64,000 nucleotides of DNA from CBDIBC01 sp965276635 (lineage in GTDB: Bacteria; Actinomycetota; Acidimicrobiia; Acidimicrobiales; Palsa-688), in NCBI GenBank assembly GCA_965276635.1, contig CBDIBC010000005.1, forward strand, positions 1,736,001 through 1,800,000. Direction: 5' to 3'. The notes under the pieces are model-generated. The model did no database searches. It was not told the DNA's origin and saw only the letters and a list, made by a program, of their open reading frames with translations. Numbering within the stretch: the first letter of the stretch is position 1; the number at the start of each line of letters is the position of its first letter. Positions 33,212 through 41,894 of this stretch are shown one piece after another. Both the position numbers and the translations under genes were made by a program.

Positions 33212-34201
33212 TCAGCGCGCCTCACAGCCAGTCCCTCCGCCTGAACGCCACCGCCAGCCCACGACGGCGGCGGCGAGCAATGCGCCCATGGCGAGGAGAC
33301 CTCTAGCGGACTGGAAGCCTGGGTATGGGAGGTTCTGGCCGAAGAACCCGGTGATGGCGGCTACAGCACCGAAGATCGCTGCGTACGCAGTGAGCTTCTT
33401 CATGACCTTGTTGAGGCGATTGGACTGGACCTGCAGGTTGCTGTCCTGGATGGTGGTGACGAGGTCGCGCAACGACTCGGTCCATTCGGTGACCCGCAGG
33501 ACGTGGTCGTAGACATCCTGGTAATAGGGGCTGATCTCCTCCCCGGCGAAACCGAGGTCCCGGCGCAGCAAGTGTTTGAGGACCTCGCGCATCGGCAGGC
33601 TCACCCGGCGCAGATCCACGAGCGCCTTGCGCATCTGGAACGAGCGCTTCTGCACTGCGAGCGGCTCCGGCTTGTCGTCGAAAAGACGCGCTTCGATCGC
33701 CTCGACGGCCTCGTCGAGATCCTGGACGGCAGCGAAGTGGCCGTCGACGACATGGTCGATCAGCCCGTGGAGGAGGAAGCCGACCCCGTGCTTGGACAGA
33801 TCTTGGTTGGCGTCCCAACGCTCCTCGACACGCCCCATGTCGAAGCCGCCGGACTTCCTGACGGTGATGAGCCAGGTGGGCGACGCGAAGACGGCCAGCT
33901 CGCTGCTGGAGAGGACGCCTGTCGAGGGGTCGAGGTGCACCCCGTAGAGGCTCACGAATATGTGGCTGCGGTACCGGTCGACCTTTGGTCGCTGGTGCTC
34001 GTGGGTGGCGTCCTCCACGGCCAGGGCGTTCAGGCCGAACTCGTCGGCGAGGAGCAGCAGCTCGGCTTCATCGGGGGATTCGAGGTCCAGCCACACGACA
34101 GTGTCGCCCTCGCCCAGGAAGTCACTGATCTCGCTGGCAGGGAGGTCCTCCGCGTGCAGGACGCCGCCGCGGTAGAGCCGGTTGTGGTTCACTACCCGCA
34201 C
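33212..34201 (-). CDS. corA: CorA-family divalent cation transporter
   Basis: A 329-residue Mg2+/Co2+ channel of the inner membrane. A soluble N-terminal alpha/beta domain (GDTVVWLDLESPDEAELLLL) and a long helical stalk (MREVLKHLLRRDLGFAGEEI; YDHVLRVTEWTESLRDLVTT) precede two C-terminal helices. The loop motif is GFFGQNLPYPGF, a GxN variant of the canonical GMN (residue ~287). The GTG at 34201 (VRVVNHNRLYRGG) is preferred to the long Arg-rich upstream extension; GTG 34192 is also possible. Before insertion of the element it was the convergent neighbour of glnA. Confidence 0.9.
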   Translation of the reverse strand: MRVVNHNRLYRGGVLHAEDLPASEISDFLGEGDTVVWLDLESPDEAELLLLADEFGLNALAVEDATHEHQRPKVDRYRSHIFVSLYGVHLDPSTGVLSSSELAVFASPTWLITVRKSGGFDMGRVEERWDANQDLSKHGVGFLLHGLIDHVVDGHFAAVQDLDEAVEAIEARLFDDKPEPLAVQKRSFQMRKALVDLRRVSLPMREVLKHLLRRDLGFAGEEISPYYQDVYDHVLRVTEWTESLRDLVTTIQDSNLQVQSNRLNKVMKKLTAYAAIFGAVAAITGFFGQNLPYPGFQSARGLLAMGALLAAAVVGWRWRSGGGTGCEAR

Positions 34202-34415
34202 GGTAGGCGCCCTCCATCGCCAGTTGCCGTCCCGGTGGTGACACCAGGCATGTGGTGCGAACGATGAGCGGCGGGCGACGGTGGACCGGCCGGCGGCCCG
34301 AGTCCCTGCGCCTCGCTCATCGGCCTGGACGGGGCCGGTTGCGAGCAGATAGCCATCGTCTCCGGCTGACCGCCGCTGGCGCTGCCGGCAATCCCAGTGG
34401 CTAGCGTCGGACGAC

Positions 34416-35660
34416 GTGTCGTGGCGGGCGGACCTGCAGGTCCTGCGCGAGTGGCGGTACCGGCGCCTGCTCGGTGCCCGGACCGTCTCGCTGCTGGGCT
34501 CCGCCATCGCCCCGATCGCCCTGGCCTTCGCCGTCCTTGCGCTCCCGCACGGATCGGCCTCGGAGGTCGGGATCGTGCTGGCCGGCCGTTCCATCGCTCA
34601 GGTGTTGTGCGTGCTCGCCGGTGGCGTGCTGGCGGACCGCTTCTCGCGCTACCGGGTCATGGTTGCGTCAGACATGGTGGCGGGCTGCGCCCAGGGTGCG
34701 GTGGCGGCCCTCTTTCTGACCCGGAACGTCTCCTTGGGCCCTCTGGTGGCCCTGTCGGCGGTGAACGGCGCCGCCGCCGGTCTGTTCTATCCGGCGTCGA
34801 GCGCGATCGTCCCCGAGGTCGTCTCACCGGCGGTGCTGCAGCCGGCGAACGCTTTCATCCGACTGGCTTCGAACGCGTCGACCGTGGTCGGCGCGGTCCT
34901 GGCCGGTCTTATCATCGCCGGGTTCGGGAGTGGCTGGGCCATCGCCGCCGACGCCGTGTCGTTCGCGATGTCCGCCGTGCTGCTCGTCGGCCTCGGGGTT
35001 CGCAACGAGCGGGCCCGGGCCACGACCAGCATCCTGGCCGACCTCCGCGACGGGTGGAGTGAGTTCAGGTCCCGGACCTGGCTGTGGGTGATCGTCGCCC
35101 AGTTCGCGTTCCTGAACGCCTGCTTCTCCGGGGGGATCAACGTGCTCGGCGTCGTCGTGGCCCGGGACCACTACGGAGGGGCCACCGGGTTCTCCGTGCT
35201 GCGCGCCCTCCAGGCGATCGGCCTGCTGGTCGGCAGCTTCGTGGCCGTGCGCCTCCGGCCCCGTCGTCCCCTGCTCGGGGCCACGGTCGCCACGTTTGCG
35301 TTCGTGCCGCCGCTCCTCTTGCTGGCCGGGGCTGCACCTCTTTGGCTGGTCGCTGCCGCCATGCTCGTCGACGGGCTCTGCACCGACATCTTCGAGGTGC
35401 TGTGGTCCACCACCTTGCAGCGTCATGTGCCCCTCGACGTCCTGTCGAGAGTGAGCTCGTACGACGCCCTGGGCTCCTTCGCCCTCGGTCCGGTCGGGAT
35501 GGCGGCCGCCGGGCCGATCGCCGACGGTCTCGGCGTCGCCGAGACCTTGGCGGCTGCGGGCATCCTGACCGCTGCGGCAACCGCGGCCGCGCTCTCGTCT
35601 CGTTCCGTCCGCACCTTGACCGACGGACCGACGCCCCCGGCGCCGGACCCCGACGCGTGA
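34416..35660 (+). CDS. MFS transporter (EntS/MFS_3-like)
   Basis: A 414-residue 12-helix major facilitator. MFS loop 2-3 motif is GGVLADRFSRYRVMVASD; hydrophobic segments continue to AAAGILTAAATAAALSS. Similar proteins export siderophores, macrolides or other small molecules; the substrate is unknown here. The GTG at 34416 (VSWRADLQVLREWRYRRLLG) matches the usual N-terminus of this family. Single gene, divergent from corA. Confidence 0.85.
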   Translation: MSWRADLQVLREWRYRRLLGARTVSLLGSAIAPIALAFAVLALPHGSASEVGIVLAGRSIAQVLCVLAGGVLADRFSRYRVMVASDMVAGCAQGAVAALFLTRNVSLGPLVALSAVNGAAAGLFYPASSAIVPEVVSPAVLQPANAFIRLASNASTVVGAVLAGLIIAGFGSGWAIAADAVSFAMSAVLLVGLGVRNERARATTSILADLRDGWSEFRSRTWLWVIVAQFAFLNACFSGGINVLGVVVARDHYGGATGFSVLRALQAIGLLVGSFVAVRLRPRRPLLGATVATFAFVPPLLLLAGAAPLWLVAAAMLVDGLCTDIFEVLWSTTLQRHVPLDVLSRVSSYDALGSFALGPVGMAAAGPIADGLGVAETLAAAGILTAAATAAALSSRSVRTLTDGPTPPAPDPDA

Positions 35661-35700
35661 GCCCCAGGGATGGATGGCCGCCGGCAGCTCCCACGGTTCC

Positions 35701-36756
35701 TCAGGGCCATGCGACGGTGAGCGAGCCGCGACCGAGGAACGCCCCGACGGCGGCAGCGTCCCTCTCGGTCGCGGCGCGCACCGCAGCAGACTGTGGCGCG
35801 AAGGCGGCGATGCGTAGGACGTCACGGGTCAGGCTCCAGGTGGCGACCGCTCTCCCGCCGGCCAGCAGCACCGGCCGGAACACGCCGTTCGACGTGACCA
35901 CCGTCTGGTCGCCGGGCAGCAGCGCGCTGCGGTCCCGCCACCCGTGCAGGATCGGGTCGAAAGGCCCGAGCAGGCGCGGCGACGGCCGGCGCGTCTCCAG
36001 GGGTCGACCGGCCAGGTCGACCAGTCCCCCCGGCAGGACCTCGAGCGACCGGTCGATGGCAAGCAGCCCGGCGCGAGCGTCGCGCCGGCCGATCCCGGCC
36101 CAGGCCGCCAGGTCTCCGTCGGTGGCCGGGCCGTGGCCGGCCAGGTAGCGCCGGGCCAGCTCGGCCAGGGCCGTGTCCCGGTCTAGGGTCCGGGCCGGGC
36201 CGAGCCATTCGGCGACCAGCGCGTAGGCGTGGCCGGTCGGGCCGACCGGACCGCGGACGATCAGCCCGTCGAGGCTGGCCCGCAGCAACAGGTGGACGAG
36301 GGCCTGTCCCGTCGTGGGCACACCCGCCCTGTCCAGCCGGGTGCGCAGCTGGTCGCGGTCGAGCGGCCCGTCGTTGCCCAGGCTGCGAGCGATGATGCCG
36401 ACGCCGCGATCGGCTGCGTGGGGGGACACTCCCGTGTGCGCCAGCCGTCGCTCGTTCGCCGTTCGCAGCTGTGGGTTGGTGAGCGCATGCAGCCACCAGT
36501 AGTCCTCGCGGCGGACGAGGTGGAGCGTGCCCCGGTTCAGCCATGTGACTACGAGCGAACGCTCGACGGTGAGGGCCCGCTCCACGTCCGCGACCGTCAG
36601 TCCGGTGGACCGCGATCGAACGGCCAGGCGAAAGCCGCGGGGGTCCTGGGCCTGGATGGCCAGGATCCGCTCGACCACCGCCACCGGATCCCTCGCAGCC
36701 GGGCCGCTGAGGAGCTGGGCGCCCCACCGTCGGTCGCTTGGGCGGCTCGAGGCCAT
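35701..36756 (-). CDS. Winged-helix DNA-binding protein, AlkZ-like (HTH_42)
   Basis: A 351-residue HTH_42 family protein. The family includes AlkZ/YcaQ DNA glycosylases that unhook interstrand crosslinks. The catalytic-type motif is LAIQAQDPRGF, with Gln-x-Gln as in AlkZ rather than Gln-x-Asp as in YcaQ/AlkX. Other family marks are WLNRGTLHLVRREDYWWL, WAGIGRRDARAGL, LLGPFDPILHGWRDR and GVFRPVLLAGGRAVATW. Starts at 36756 (MASSRPSDRRWG) or 36789 are possible. DNA-repair activity is inferred from the family. Confidence 0.8.
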   Translation of the reverse strand: MASSRPSDRRWGAQLLSGPAARDPVAVVERILAIQAQDPRGFRLAVRSRSTGLTVADVERALTVERSLVVTWLNRGTLHLVRREDYWWLHALTNPQLRTANERRLAHTGVSPHAADRGVGIIARSLGNDGPLDRDQLRTRLDRAGVPTTGQALVHLLLRASLDGLIVRGPVGPTGHAYALVAEWLGPARTLDRDTALAELARRYLAGHGPATDGDLAAWAGIGRRDARAGLLAIDRSLEVLPGGLVDLAGRPLETRRPSPRLLGPFDPILHGWRDRSALLPGDQTVVTSNGVFRPVLLAGGRAVATWSLTRDVLRIAAFAPQSAAVRAATERDAAAVGAFLGRGSLTVAWP

Positions 36757-36884
36757 CACCAACGATCGCAAACTCCCGGGTTCGGGCAAAGATGACCGGT
36801 TCGCAGGCGCCGGTCGTGCCCACCTCGGGCTGGTGCAGTGTCGTGCAGCGCGGCTGACGCCACCGTTTCTCTAGGCTCTTCGGT

Positions 36885-37880
36885 GTGGCCAGCCCCCCTG
36901 CTGTCATCGACACCGAGGTCGCCATCGAGGAGCACCGTCGGGAGCTGACGGCCTACTGCTACCGGATGCTCGGGTCGGGCTTCGAGGCGGAGGACGCCGT
37001 CCAGGAGACCATGATCCGGGCCTGGCGGGGGATCGATGGCTTCGAGGGTCGCTCGACCCTGCGCTCCTGGCTGTACCGCATCGCCACGCACGTCTGCTTG
37101 GACATGTTGCGCGGCCCGCAGCGACGGGCCCGCCCCATGGACCTGGGCCCGGCGTCGCCGGCCGACACCGCCCTCGGGCCCATCGAGTCCGAGCGGATGT
37201 GGATCCAGCCGATGGCCGACGCCCGGATGGCGCCGGTCGACGCCGACCCGGCCGAGGTGGCGGTGTGGCGCGACACGATCCGCCTGGCGTTCGTGGCCGC
37301 CCTCCAGCACCTCCCGCCGCGCCAGCGCGCCGTGCTGATCCTGCGTGAGGTGCTGCGGTGGCCGGCGAGCGAGGTGGCCGTGCTCCTCGATACCACCGTG
37401 GCGGCCATCAACAGTGCCCTGCAACGGGCCCGTTCCGTCATGGCTGCGGCCGACCTCGGTACGCCGCCGCACATCGATCCGACCCACGAGGACCTCCTGG
37501 CCCGGTACATCGACGCCTTCGAGCGCTATGACATCGCCACACTGATCGACCTGCTCCACGAGGATGCGGTCCAGTCGATGCCGCCGTACGCGCTCTGGTT
37601 GCAGGGCAGCGACCAGATGGCGAATTGGTACGTCGGCCAGGGCCACGGCTGCCGCGGCTCACGGCTGATCCCGACTTCCGCCAATGGCTGCCCGGCGTTC
37701 GCGTCCTACCGACACGGGTCCCGGCCGGGGACGTGGGAGCCGTTCGCCATCCAGGTCCTCGAGATCTCCGGGCCACGCATCGCAGCCATCCACAACTTCC
37801 TGTCCCCCGAGCTGTTCACGGCGTTCGGGCTGCCCGAGATGCTCCCGGTCGGAGATGGTGGGACTGGCACCACGTCGTGA
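36885..37880 (+). CDS. ECF-type sigma factor with SnoaL-like C-terminal domain
   Basis: A 331-residue RNA polymerase sigma factor. Sigma region 2: LTAYCYRMLGSGFEAEDAVQ and ETMIRAWRGIDGFEGRSTLR; region 4: HLPPRQRAVLILREVLRWPA and SEVAVLLDTTVAAINSALQR. The C-terminal ~120 residues (DLLARYIDAFERYDIATLID; LHEDAVQSMPPY) are a SnoaL/NTF2-like domain, which in such sigma factors replaces an anti-sigma partner by controlling activity in cis. The GTG at 36885 is used. Its stop overlaps the start of the ABC ATPase gene (GTGA), so sigma factor and drug exporter are cotranscribed. Confidence 0.88.
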   Translation: MASPPAVIDTEVAIEEHRRELTAYCYRMLGSGFEAEDAVQETMIRAWRGIDGFEGRSTLRSWLYRIATHVCLDMLRGPQRRARPMDLGPASPADTALGPIESERMWIQPMADARMAPVDADPAEVAVWRDTIRLAFVAALQHLPPRQRAVLILREVLRWPASEVAVLLDTTVAAINSALQRARSVMAAADLGTPPHIDPTHEDLLARYIDAFERYDIATLIDLLHEDAVQSMPPYALWLQGSDQMANWYVGQGHGCRGSRLIPTSANGCPAFASYRHGSRPGTWEPFAIQVLEISGPRIAAIHNFLSPELFTAFGLPEMLPVGDGGTGTTS

Positions 37881-38869
37881 CGGTAACCTCTGCACTGGAT
37901 TGCACCGGAGCGTCGTCCCCGCCGGCCGAGATCATCCGTACTGTCGGCTTGACCAAGGTCTATGCCGGAACCGACTTCAAGGCGGTCGACGACCTGGCGC
38001 TCACGGTGCACGCCGGGGAGATCTTCGGGCTGCTCGGCCCGAACGGCGCAGGCAAGACGACCACTGCCGGGATGTTGACGACCCGGGTGCTCCCCACCGC
38101 AGGGACGGTCTTCGTCGGGGGGATCGACGTCGTCGCCCACCCGGCGTTGGCCAAGCAGCTCATCGGCGTCGTCTCCCAACAGAACACCCTCGATCGCCAG
38201 CTGGACTGCTGGGAGAACCTGTACTTCCACGGTCGGCTGTTCGGTATGCCGGCGGGCGAGTCGCGTCGGGTCGCCGACGAGCTGCTCGAGAAGTTCCACC
38301 TCAACAAATGGGCCAAGGCATCGGTGTACGCCCTGTCGGGTGGCATGGCGCAGCGCCTGATGGTGGCCCGGTCCATCTTCCACCGACCGGCCGTCCTGTT
38401 CATGGACGAGCCTACCGCCGGCCTCGATCCCCAGAGCCGCCTGGCGCTGTGGGAGATCCTCACCGAGCTCAACGACGAGGGCCAGACGATCCTGCTCACC
38501 ACCCACTACATGGAGGAGGCGGACCAGCTGTGCGACCGGGTGGCGATCATGGACCACGGTCGGGTGCTGGCGCTGGACACGCCCTCGGCCCTCAAGGCGA
38601 CGATCGGGGCCGACAGCATCGTCACCGTGAAGGCTGAGGGTGACGGTGGCCGCTTGGCCCAGGTGCTCGAACACCAGGTCGACGGGGCTACTCGCGTCCG
38701 CCAGATCGAGGGGGGCGCAGAGCTGCACATCAGCGGGACGACCGGCGTCCTGCCCCGGGTGGTCAACGCCGCGGAGTCCGGCGGCTTCGAGCTGGTCGAC
38801 CTGTCCCTGGCCGAGCCCACCCTGGAGGACGTGTTCATCAACCTGACCGGCAAGGATCTCCGGGACTGA
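37877..38869 (+). CDS. ABC transporter ATP-binding protein (DrrA-like)
   Basis: A 330-residue ATPase: Walker A GLLGPNGAGKTTTAGML, Q-loop SQQNTL, signature YALSGGMAQRLMVARS, Walker B AVLFMDEPTAGLDPQ, H-loop LLTTHYMEEAD. The C-terminal DUF4162-like extension (LEDVFINLTGKDLRD) is typical of DrrA-type drug or lipid exporters. The GTG start overlaps the sigma factor stop; its own stop overlaps the permease ATG by one base. Confidence 0.92.
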   Translation: MTVTSALDCTGASSPPAEIIRTVGLTKVYAGTDFKAVDDLALTVHAGEIFGLLGPNGAGKTTTAGMLTTRVLPTAGTVFVGGIDVVAHPALAKQLIGVVSQQNTLDRQLDCWENLYFHGRLFGMPAGESRRVADELLEKFHLNKWAKASVYALSGGMAQRLMVARSIFHRPAVLFMDEPTAGLDPQSRLALWEILTELNDEGQTILLTTHYMEEADQLCDRVAIMDHGRVLALDTPSALKATIGADSIVTVKAEGDGGRLAQVLEHQVDGATRVRQIEGGAELHISGTTGVLPRVVNAAESGGFELVDLSLAEPTLEDVFINLTGKDLRD

Positions 38870-39732
38870 TGTCCGTCACCACCCCCAAGGCTCGCATCGA
38901 GGTGCACGTTCGCTCGACCACGCGAGCCAGCGCCACCGCCTTCGGTGCACTTCTGCTGCGAGACCTCACCGTGCTGCGCAAGCATCTGATCGAGTTCGTG
39001 CTGCGCGTGCTCATCCAGCCGTTCCTCCTCGTGTTCGTGTTCCTCTACGTCTTCCCCCAGATCGGCCAGTCGATCGGCGGCGGTCGCGCCGGGTCGGCCA
39101 GCTTCGCCACCGTCCTGGTACCGGGCGTCGTCGGCATCTCCGTGATGTTCCAGGGTGTCCAAGCCGTCGCCTTGCAGATGGCCCAGGAGTTCGGCTTCAC
39201 CCGCGAGATCGAGGACCGCGTCCAGGCTCCGTGCCCGGTGTGGTTGGTGGCCGTGGCCAAGGTGGTCTCCGGTGTCATCCAGGGCCTCATCGCTGCCGTC
39301 ATCGTCTTCCCCATCGCGTCGGTGGTCCACGCCCACGGCGTGAACGCCCACTTCACCCTCCACTGGTGGGTGGTGATCACCCTCCTGCCTTTGACGTGCC
39401 TGACCTTCAGTGCCCTGGGCCTGATGCTCGGTTGCATCTTCGAGCCCAGGAACATCGGCCTGATGTTCGGGTTCATCATCCTGCCGATCACGTTCCTCGG
39501 CGGAACCTATTACCAGTGGACGCGGTTGAGCTCCGTGAAGATCGACGGCTTCCCGTGGCTGCAGACGCTGGTGTGCGTGAACCCGCTCGTCTACGTGAAC
39601 GAGGGCATGCGGGCCGGTTTCACGACCGTCTCGCACATGCATCTCTACGCCGTGTACCCGGTGCTGGTCGGCTTCTGTGCCCTGTTCCTCACCCTCGGCA
39701 TCCGCGCCTTCCGTCATCGCGTCCTCTCGTGA
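38869..39732 (+). CDS. ABC-2 type permease (DrrB-like)
   Basis: A 287-residue membrane protein with six predicted helices (LLQPFLLVFVFLYV-like first segment after RKHLIEFVLRVLIQP; final LVGFCALFLTLGIRAFRHR). The EDRVQAPCPVWLVAVAKV region and a proline/glycine loop GFIILPITFLGGTYYQW are characteristic of ABC-2 exporters. Forms the membrane part of the transporter with the preceding ATPase. Confidence 0.9.
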   Translation: MSVTTPKARIEVHVRSTTRASATAFGALLLRDLTVLRKHLIEFVLRVLIQPFLLVFVFLYVFPQIGQSIGGGRAGSASFATVLVPGVVGISVMFQGVQAVALQMAQEFGFTREIEDRVQAPCPVWLVAVAKVVSGVIQGLIAAVIVFPIASVVHAHGVNAHFTLHWWVVITLLPLTCLTFSALGLMLGCIFEPRNIGLMFGFIILPITFLGGTYYQWTRLSSVKIDGFPWLQTLVCVNPLVYVNEGMRAGFTTVSHMHLYAVYPVLVGFCALFLTLGIRAFRHRVLS

Positions 39733-39786
39733 GCCCTCCCGGCCCGGCCATGCGAGGTGTCCGTGGACGCCCGTGAAGGGCTGAGC

Positions 39787-40011
39787 ATGGCGCAGGCGCT
39801 CGTCACCGCGACGGTGGCCGGCGATCACCGCACGGCCCAGGCGTTGGCGAACCAGTACGTGGCCGAGGGCGATCCGGCGGAGATGCTCATCTGGTCGACC
39901 CGGTACGCGGGCCTGTTGCTCGACCTCCTGGCGCGCGCCGACTCGATGGGCCGCAGTGCCGCCGAGTGGGCCGAGTCGTTGGCCCGGCAGATCTCCAGCC
40001 AGGAGGAATAG
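39787..40011 (+). CDS. Small helical protein of unknown function
   Basis: A 74-residue protein, MAQALVTATVAGDHRTAQAL..., acidic at the end (QISSQEE). The ATG at 39787 has a good GAAGGG ribosome-binding site, so it is chosen over GTG at 39757. No family recognised; it follows the ABC operon by 54 bp. Confidence 0.6.
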   Translation: MAQALVTATVAGDHRTAQALANQYVAEGDPAEMLIWSTRYAGLLLDLLARADSMGRSAAEWAESLARQISSQEE

Positions 40012-40091
40012 CGGCGCCGGGCCCGCCGTTGCATTGCATACCGAATAAAAATTGGGTGACGGGACCCGGTGGCCCCGGAGAGGAGCTCGTC

Positions 40092-40565
40092 ATGCCCGAG
40101 CAGCCAGCAGGGTCGGGGCGGGTGCTTCCCGCTCTCGACGTGATCGTCGGCTTCGATGGCTCGCCGCCGTCGCGACGGGCGCTAGCCGAGGTGGCGGCCA
40201 CGCTGGCCGACCGCACCGCGGTGTTCCACGTCGTCCACGTCACCCGCCAGCCGACGGCCAGCGGGTTCAGCGCCATGGGGTACGCGGATGTCCTCGGCGC
40301 GCAGGACCAGGTGGCGACCGAGTCGCAGAAGGAGGTGGCGGAGATCCTCGATCCCTACCCCATCCCCTGGAGCTTCGAGCGACGGACCGGGAACGTGGCC
40401 GAGGAGATCCTGGCCAGCGCCCGCGAGCGGCGGATGGACCCGGGGGATCCGACGCAGACCATCATCGTGGTCGGCCGCTCCACCCAGGTTGTGCACCACA
40501 TCATCGGATCGGTGCCCGTCGCACTCCTGCATCATTCGCCCTACGCAGTGGTGGTCATTCCCTAG
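40092..40565 (+). CDS. Universal stress protein family
   Basis: A 157-residue UspA-fold protein: DVIVGFDGSPPSRRALAEVA at the N-terminus, long helix, and the nucleotide-binding-like end IIVVGRSTQVVHHIIGSVPV with HHSPYAVVVIP. The glycine motif is G-R-S-x9-G-S, near the ATP-binding consensus G-x2-G-x9-G(S/T). A GGAGAGGAG ribosome-binding site precedes the ATG. Confidence 0.85.
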   Translation: MPEQPAGSGRVLPALDVIVGFDGSPPSRRALAEVAATLADRTAVFHVVHVTRQPTASGFSAMGYADVLGAQDQVATESQKEVAEILDPYPIPWSFERRTGNVAEEILASARERRMDPGDPTQTIIVVGRSTQVVHHIIGSVPVALLHHSPYAVVVIP

Positions 40566-40575
40566 TCTGGGCCCC

Positions 40576-40845
40576 ATGTGTCGGAACATCACCACGCTGC
40601 GGGGCCTCGAGCCCGAGGCCACGCCTGCAGAGATCGAGGCGGCGGCGCGTCAGTACGTGCGCAAGGTGGGCGGCGTGCAGGCGCCGTCGGCGCGCACCGG
40701 GGCGTCCGTCGAGCGAGCGGTGCAGCTCATCGCCCGAGCCACGGCTGAACTACTCATCGAGCTGCCACCCCGACGCACTCCGCCGGCCACCGTGCCACCC
40801 ATGCGCCGACGGACTCCGCCGGCCACCGTGCGCGCCGGGGGCTAG
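40576..40845 (+). CDS. DUF2277 family protein
   Basis: An 89-residue protein beginning MCRNITTLRGLEPEATPAEI and continuing AAARQYVRKVGGVQAPSART, the hallmark of the DUF2277 family (function unknown). The C-terminal tail contains a 24-bp direct duplication giving RRTPPATV twice. Follows the stress protein gene by 10 bp. Confidence 0.82.
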   Translation: MCRNITTLRGLEPEATPAEIEAAARQYVRKVGGVQAPSARTGASVERAVQLIARATAELLIELPPRRTPPATVPPMRRRTPPATVRAGG

Positions 40846-40889
40846 CTGGCGAAGTTCGGTAGGTACAGGCCGACCTTCAGGACAGGAGC

Positions 40890-41360
40890 GTGCTCACCAG
40901 GAGGGGGTCGGTGGGCGACATGGGACCGTGTTGGCCTAACCGGTACGCTCCACCCATCGAGCACACCGGCACATTCGACCCGCGCGCCATGCGCCAGCGG
41001 GCCCGCGCCCGGCGGAGGGCCGCTCGTCACAACGTGCGCTCCATCCGCTTCCTGAGGACCATGGCCGTGGCCGAGGCCACCGCCTTCCTGATGCTCATCG
41101 GCATGGGCCTGCTGAAGCACTTCGATGCCGGCTGGTGGCACCAGCAGTTCGCCGGCGCCAAGGCGTGGTCCGACCCCCTCTTCATCATGGGGAACCTCCA
41201 CGGCGCCATCTTCACCGCCTACCTGATCAGCATCTTCGTCTTCCGGCGACGGGTGGGATGGGGTCCCCTGATGCTGCTCCTCGTGCTCTTGGCCGGGCTG
41301 ACCCCCGGGGGTGGGATCATGGTCGAGCGGTGGGCCCTGCACCCCCCGACCAGCCACTGA
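40890..41360 (+). CDS. DUF3817 integral membrane protein
   Basis: Up to 156 residues with three hydrophobic segments: RTMAVAEATAFLMLIGMGLL, PLFIMGNLHGAIFTAYLISI and LMLLLVLLAGLTPGG. The pattern matches DUF3817 membrane proteins. The GTG at 40911 or ATG at 40920, after AGGAGGGGG, is more likely than GTG 40890; homology starts only around residue 30. Confidence 0.75.
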   Translation: MLTRRGSVGDMGPCWPNRYAPPIEHTGTFDPRAMRQRARARRRAARHNVRSIRFLRTMAVAEATAFLMLIGMGLLKHFDAGWWHQQFAGAKAWSDPLFIMGNLHGAIFTAYLISIFVFRRRVGWGPLMLLLVLLAGLTPGGGIMVERWALHPPTSH

Positions 41361-41432
41361 ACCGACGGACCGACGCCCGGCCGCCTACGCTCCCCGAGAA
41401 TCGTCCGACCGTCTACGAAGGGGAGATCACCG

Positions 41433-41879
41433 GTGGCTCAGAAGAAATCTCCGCTGGCCGAGTTCAAGGACTTCGTCCTGCAGGGCAACGTCGTCGACCT
41501 CGCCGTCGCGGTCATCATTGCCATGTTCTTCGGCGCGGTCGTCAAGGATCTCGTCAACCTGATCCTGAGCCTCCTGGCCATCCCTGGCAGCTCGAAGCAG
41601 ACGTTCTCCACGCTGTCGTTCACCATCGGCCACGGGGTGTTCGCCTACGGCCAGTTCCTCCAGGACGTCATCACGTTCGTGGTGGTCGCCGCCGTCGTCT
41701 TCTTCGCGGTGGTCCGCCCCGTCCGGGTCCTGCTCGAGCGCCAGCGGGTGCGTGGCGCCGACCCGGAGAGCTCGGATCGCCCATGCCCGGAGTGCTTCTC
41801 GCAGATCCCGAAGGAAGCGACCCGCTGCGCCTTCTGCACCGCACCGGTACCGGCGGTCCCGGCCCCGCCCGGCGGCTGA
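41433..41879 (+). CDS. mscL: Large-conductance mechanosensitive channel with C-terminal zinc ribbon
   Basis: A 148-residue MscL that opens under membrane tension. FKDFVLQGNVVDLAVAVIIA is the amphipathic helix and first pore helix; FGAVVKDLVNLIL and the second helix VITFVVVAAVVFFAVVRPV follow. The last ~35 residues add a zinc ribbon, CPECFSQIPKEATRCAFC, replacing the usual C-terminal helix bundle. The GTG at 41433 follows AAGGGGAG. Confidence 0.92.
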   Translation: MAQKKSPLAEFKDFVLQGNVVDLAVAVIIAMFFGAVVKDLVNLILSLLAIPGSSKQTFSTLSFTIGHGVFAYGQFLQDVITFVVVAAVVFFAVVRPVRVLLERQRVRGADPESSDRPCPECFSQIPKEATRCAFCTAPVPAVPAPPGG

Positions 41880-41894
41880 GCGCCCGGCCGACCT

